This document shows, piece by piece, positions 61,911 through 64,000 of a stretch of DNA of 64,000 nt (position 1 is the first letter of the stretch; the number at the start of each line of letters is the position of its first letter). Below the pieces are notes generated by a model. That model saw nothing but the letters and a program-made list of their open reading frames with translations, did not search any database and was not told the origin of the DNA. The stretch lies in the NCBI RefSeq assembly GCF_954871325.1, contig NC_088776.1, positions 62,272,954-62,336,953 of the forward strand, written 5' to 3'. Origin of the DNA: Gordionus sp. m RMFG-2023 (Eukaryota; Nematomorpha; Gordioida; Chordodea; Parachordodidae). The position numbers and the translations under genes are program-made.

Positions 61911-62249
61911 GGTATACGAGACATATGTGAAGATCTACATACCAAAGAAGGGCAAAATAAAATTACACATTAGTCAAATAGCAAGAAAACATTTTAGTAT
62001 AAACGGAGCTCCGAAAGTAATAAAAATATAGATGGAAAATTGATAATAAGGAAAATGAAATAATGAATAGATGGAAAGAATATTTTCAGGAGCTTCTCAA
62101 CTTTAATCCCCACTACATCTATATGAACACTTCTCATGACAAAACATTATACAGCTAATATCAGAACAAGCTAGGGATCCAGATGATATCCCAATAGAAA
62201 GCCTTAAAGCACTACGAGATGATAGAATATATTTCCTCACAAATCAAAC

Positions 62250-62830
62250 AATAAAATACTGGGAAATGATGAGGTTCCTCAAAAATGGAGAGAGAGCTAT
62301 GTAAATAATATCTTCAAAAATAAAGAGGATCCATACAATTGTCAAAATAGAAGGGCATAAAACTAATGTCACACTGTCTTAAACTCTACGAAAAATAATA
62401 GAAAAAAGGTTAAGAGACATAATCAAAATAGGAGAGACTCAGTTTGGCTTTATGCTTGGAAGATCACCGACTGATGCAATCCACGCAATTAGGCAAATGA
62501 GTGAAAAAATAGGGAAAAAGACAAAAAGCTACACATGGTCTTTCTCGATCTAGTAAAGGTCTTCGATAGAATTCCAAGGAAACCTATATGGTGGGCACAA
62601 CGCCATATTCCCGAAAAATATATAAGAATAATACAAGATATTATATGGGCCATACAACAATGGTAGCATAACAGGTACTTCAGCAGGCTTCACAATAGCC
62701 AACGGTGTTCATCAAGGGTCGACTCTCAACCTACTTCTCTTATTTACAGTAATAGATGTATTAGAACAGTCTATTTTTCAAACAGTCCCGTGGAATATGA
62801 TATTTCTATACCTTACGAATACAAGGTTGA
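62250..62830 (+). pseudogene. RTE copy 2: reverse transcriptase core
   Basis: Ordered motifs across several frames: GNDEVPQKWRES-like (about 62262-62295), IISSKIKRIHTIV, EKRLRDIIKIGETQFGFMLG then RSPTDAIHAIRQMSEK (62400-62515), a VFLDLVKVFDR-like motif A (about 62535-62572), and NGVHQGSTLNLLLLF (motif B, about 62702-62750). Then comes VPWNMIFLYLT, where the F-DD box would be (about 62790-62820); the DD pair is not visible. The run GETQFGF-GRS-TDAI--IRQ and VHQGS-L is diagnostic for RTE-like LINEs. Confidence 0.87.
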
Positions 62831-63129
62831 AATGAAAGAAAAATTAGTGAGTTGGATAAATATCCTCGAAAAGCATGTACCTAAAAGCAATTGAGAAAAG
62901 ACGGATATATGGAGATAGGAGGAAATGAAACAGAGAGCTTTGATATAAATGAATGGAAGATATCAGCAATTGAACAAACAAACGGTACAATAGAAAAAGA
63001 AGAGTAAAATTAATCAAGGTAGTTGGAGATATTTATCTGAAGTGCTATTTGACAAAAGAATCATATACAAATTAAAGGGAAAATTTACAGTTCCATAGTA
63101 CAACCAACTATTCTATCTAGTTCGGAAAC

Positions 63130-63457
63130 ATGGCCAACTAAGGAATCAGAAGAGAAGTCTACAGACTATGGAGATGAGAATGCTGAGGATGAATGCTGGG
63201 GTAAAAAAAAAGATGCGCAGTACAAGAATACTAGTTTAAAGGTAGTACCCATTAAGACTAAGATAATGGTAAACAGACCTAGGTGGTATGGGCACACAAT
63301 GAGAATGCCTATGAACTACATAGGAAATAAGGTTGACAGTTTGGTAGTGATGAACAAAAGTAAAAGAGGAAGGCCAAAACTTCAATGGGGCCATAAAGTT
63401 AGAGCCAATATAAAGAAGTATAAATTAGATAAAAGAGATTGTATGAAAATAACATAA
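63130..63457 (+). pseudogene. RTE copy 2: C-terminal region
   Basis: RMLRMNAGVKKK (about 63175-63215) corresponds to the R-LR---GV-R--- motif. The 63-codon frame 63266-63457 reads NRPRWYGHTMRMPMNYIGNK and then SKRGRPKLQWGHKVRANIKK YKLDKRDC, the standard end of RTE-like proteins (RL-W-GHV-R, RRGRPK--W-D-V--DL). Confidence 0.92.
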
Positions 63458-63591
63458 AGTGGAGAGAGATGTTGAAGGAGCTTACCCCCAGAAAAAGCGA
63501 AAGCTAGAAAAAATTTTTTTTAAAAAGAAATAGGAATCGAAAGATTTTTTTTCTGAGAGATTTTATTTACAATACATAATCAGAATATATT

Positions 63592-63594
<3 letters not shown>

Positions 63595-63622
<28 letters not shown>
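63595..63622. repeat. (TA)n tract
   Basis: About 14 TA dinucleotides directly after the shared 3' end of RTE copy 2. Possibly the simple-repeat tail of the LINE. Confidence 0.9.
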
Positions 63623-63631
<9 letters not shown>

Positions 63632-64000
63632 TTTATTAAAACTATGTAATTTAATATATTAACAATACAAGAAGTTAGATAAACTTAAATCTAGAATGAA
63701 AATTTAATTCTTAAATATTCATATTAATGCGAAACAAATTATCAAATTTTAAACAATATTACTACCACATTTATTTTTAATATTTTTGGCGAGAAAGAAC
63801 TTCAAGCAAGATATTATTTTAAGCTTTTATTTATTAAAATTAGCTCATTACATTAAAAAAATTATAAAAAATATTTTTTATTTTGATAGCGGTAAAATTT
63901 GTAATAATTTTATAAATATCTCAATAATAAAATATAGATTATTAAATAAATGTTTACATATATGTATCATAATAATTAAATAAATAAATATATAAAAAAA
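63623..64000. other. AT-rich end of window, nothing recognised
   Basis: A 65-codon plus-strand frame at 63786-63983 has no motif and looks accidental. Confidence 0.4.

Larger units (their letters stand above)
60501..63594 (+). mobile_element. RTE-type LINE, copy 2 (nearly full length, decayed)
   Basis: A non-LTR retrotransposon with an apurinic-type endonuclease followed by RT. The 5' part matches copy 1 from AAAATAATCATTCCATTT (60503) on. Coding motifs in order: FIIHLSIT (about 60820), ARETDEEGIQLIYILA (60960-61010), HLITYENGTKKTQIYYMLIS (61088-61150), CIKWGKLK (about 61280), WWWNGQVQTTIQLKKALYKI (61432-61495). Next comes the MITE at 61586-61910, followed by EDLHTKEGQNKIT (about 61925-61970), the RT core at 62250-62830, and RPRWYGHTMRM near the C-terminus. 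The 3' end shares GAGATTTTATTTACAAT with copy 1 and runs into a (TA)n tract, a plausible simple-repeat tail. Many stops and shifts make it inactive. Confidence 0.87.

Overview
The window is very AT-rich (roughly 75-80% A+T by eye) eukaryotic DNA with no operons, no closely packed genes and no long intact reading frames. Nearly everything that can be recognised is a transposable element or a simple repeat. The LINE and transposase families seen are ones I know from metazoans, especially arthropods. A crustacean such as a parasitic copepod would fit, but the sequence does not prove the species. The window is probably intergenic or a very large intron.

Layout. 1-115 is the truncated end of a small palindromic MITE, with further copies near 3.3, 37.1, 48.5 and 50.1 kb. 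870-3070 (minus) is a decayed LINE (copy C) with zinc finger, reverse transcriptase (RT) and restriction-like endonuclease (REL) parts. 4.0-4.9 kb is a three-unit, roughly 300-bp tandem repeat. 5.2-5.4 kb is a piggyBac-type MITE in TTAA. 6.6-7.3 kb holds a hAT transposase C-terminal remnant. 8.4-10 kb is an internally deleted RTE LINE interrupted by a 360-bp hAT MITE. 14.9-18.9 kb (plus) is the fullest copy (A) of the REL-type LINE, with a pyrimidine-rich leader built of two tandem arrays. At 24.6-24.8 kb (minus) is the only convincing host exon, a small acidic octapeptide-repeat exon with good splice sites. 25.2-28.0 kb (minus) is REL-LINE copy B.

The second half is dominated by inverted-repeat elements. 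37.97-40.25 kb is a 2.3-kb element with about 650-bp terminal inverted repeats (TIRs) around a decayed transposase-like gene (SENY, SDxxxH, FSDGA, AEW-HFF and GKxPCD motifs). 40.98-42.22 kb is another long-TIR element with a tandem array in one arm. 49.93-50.35 kb is a nearly perfect palindrome. 52.27-55.25 kb is a Foldback-like element whose arms are tandem arrays of about 115 bp in opposite orientation. 55.76-56.12 kb is a 357-bp (CTTT)n microsatellite. 60.5-63.6 kb is a nearly full-length but decayed RTE LINE interrupted by a 325-bp MITE with an 8-bp target duplication.

Large AT-rich spacers between these pieces hold nothing I can support. The best candidates for something little described are the long-TIR element at 38-40 kb, the Foldback-like element at 52-55 kb and the three-copy REL-type LINE family with its repetitive 5' leader.
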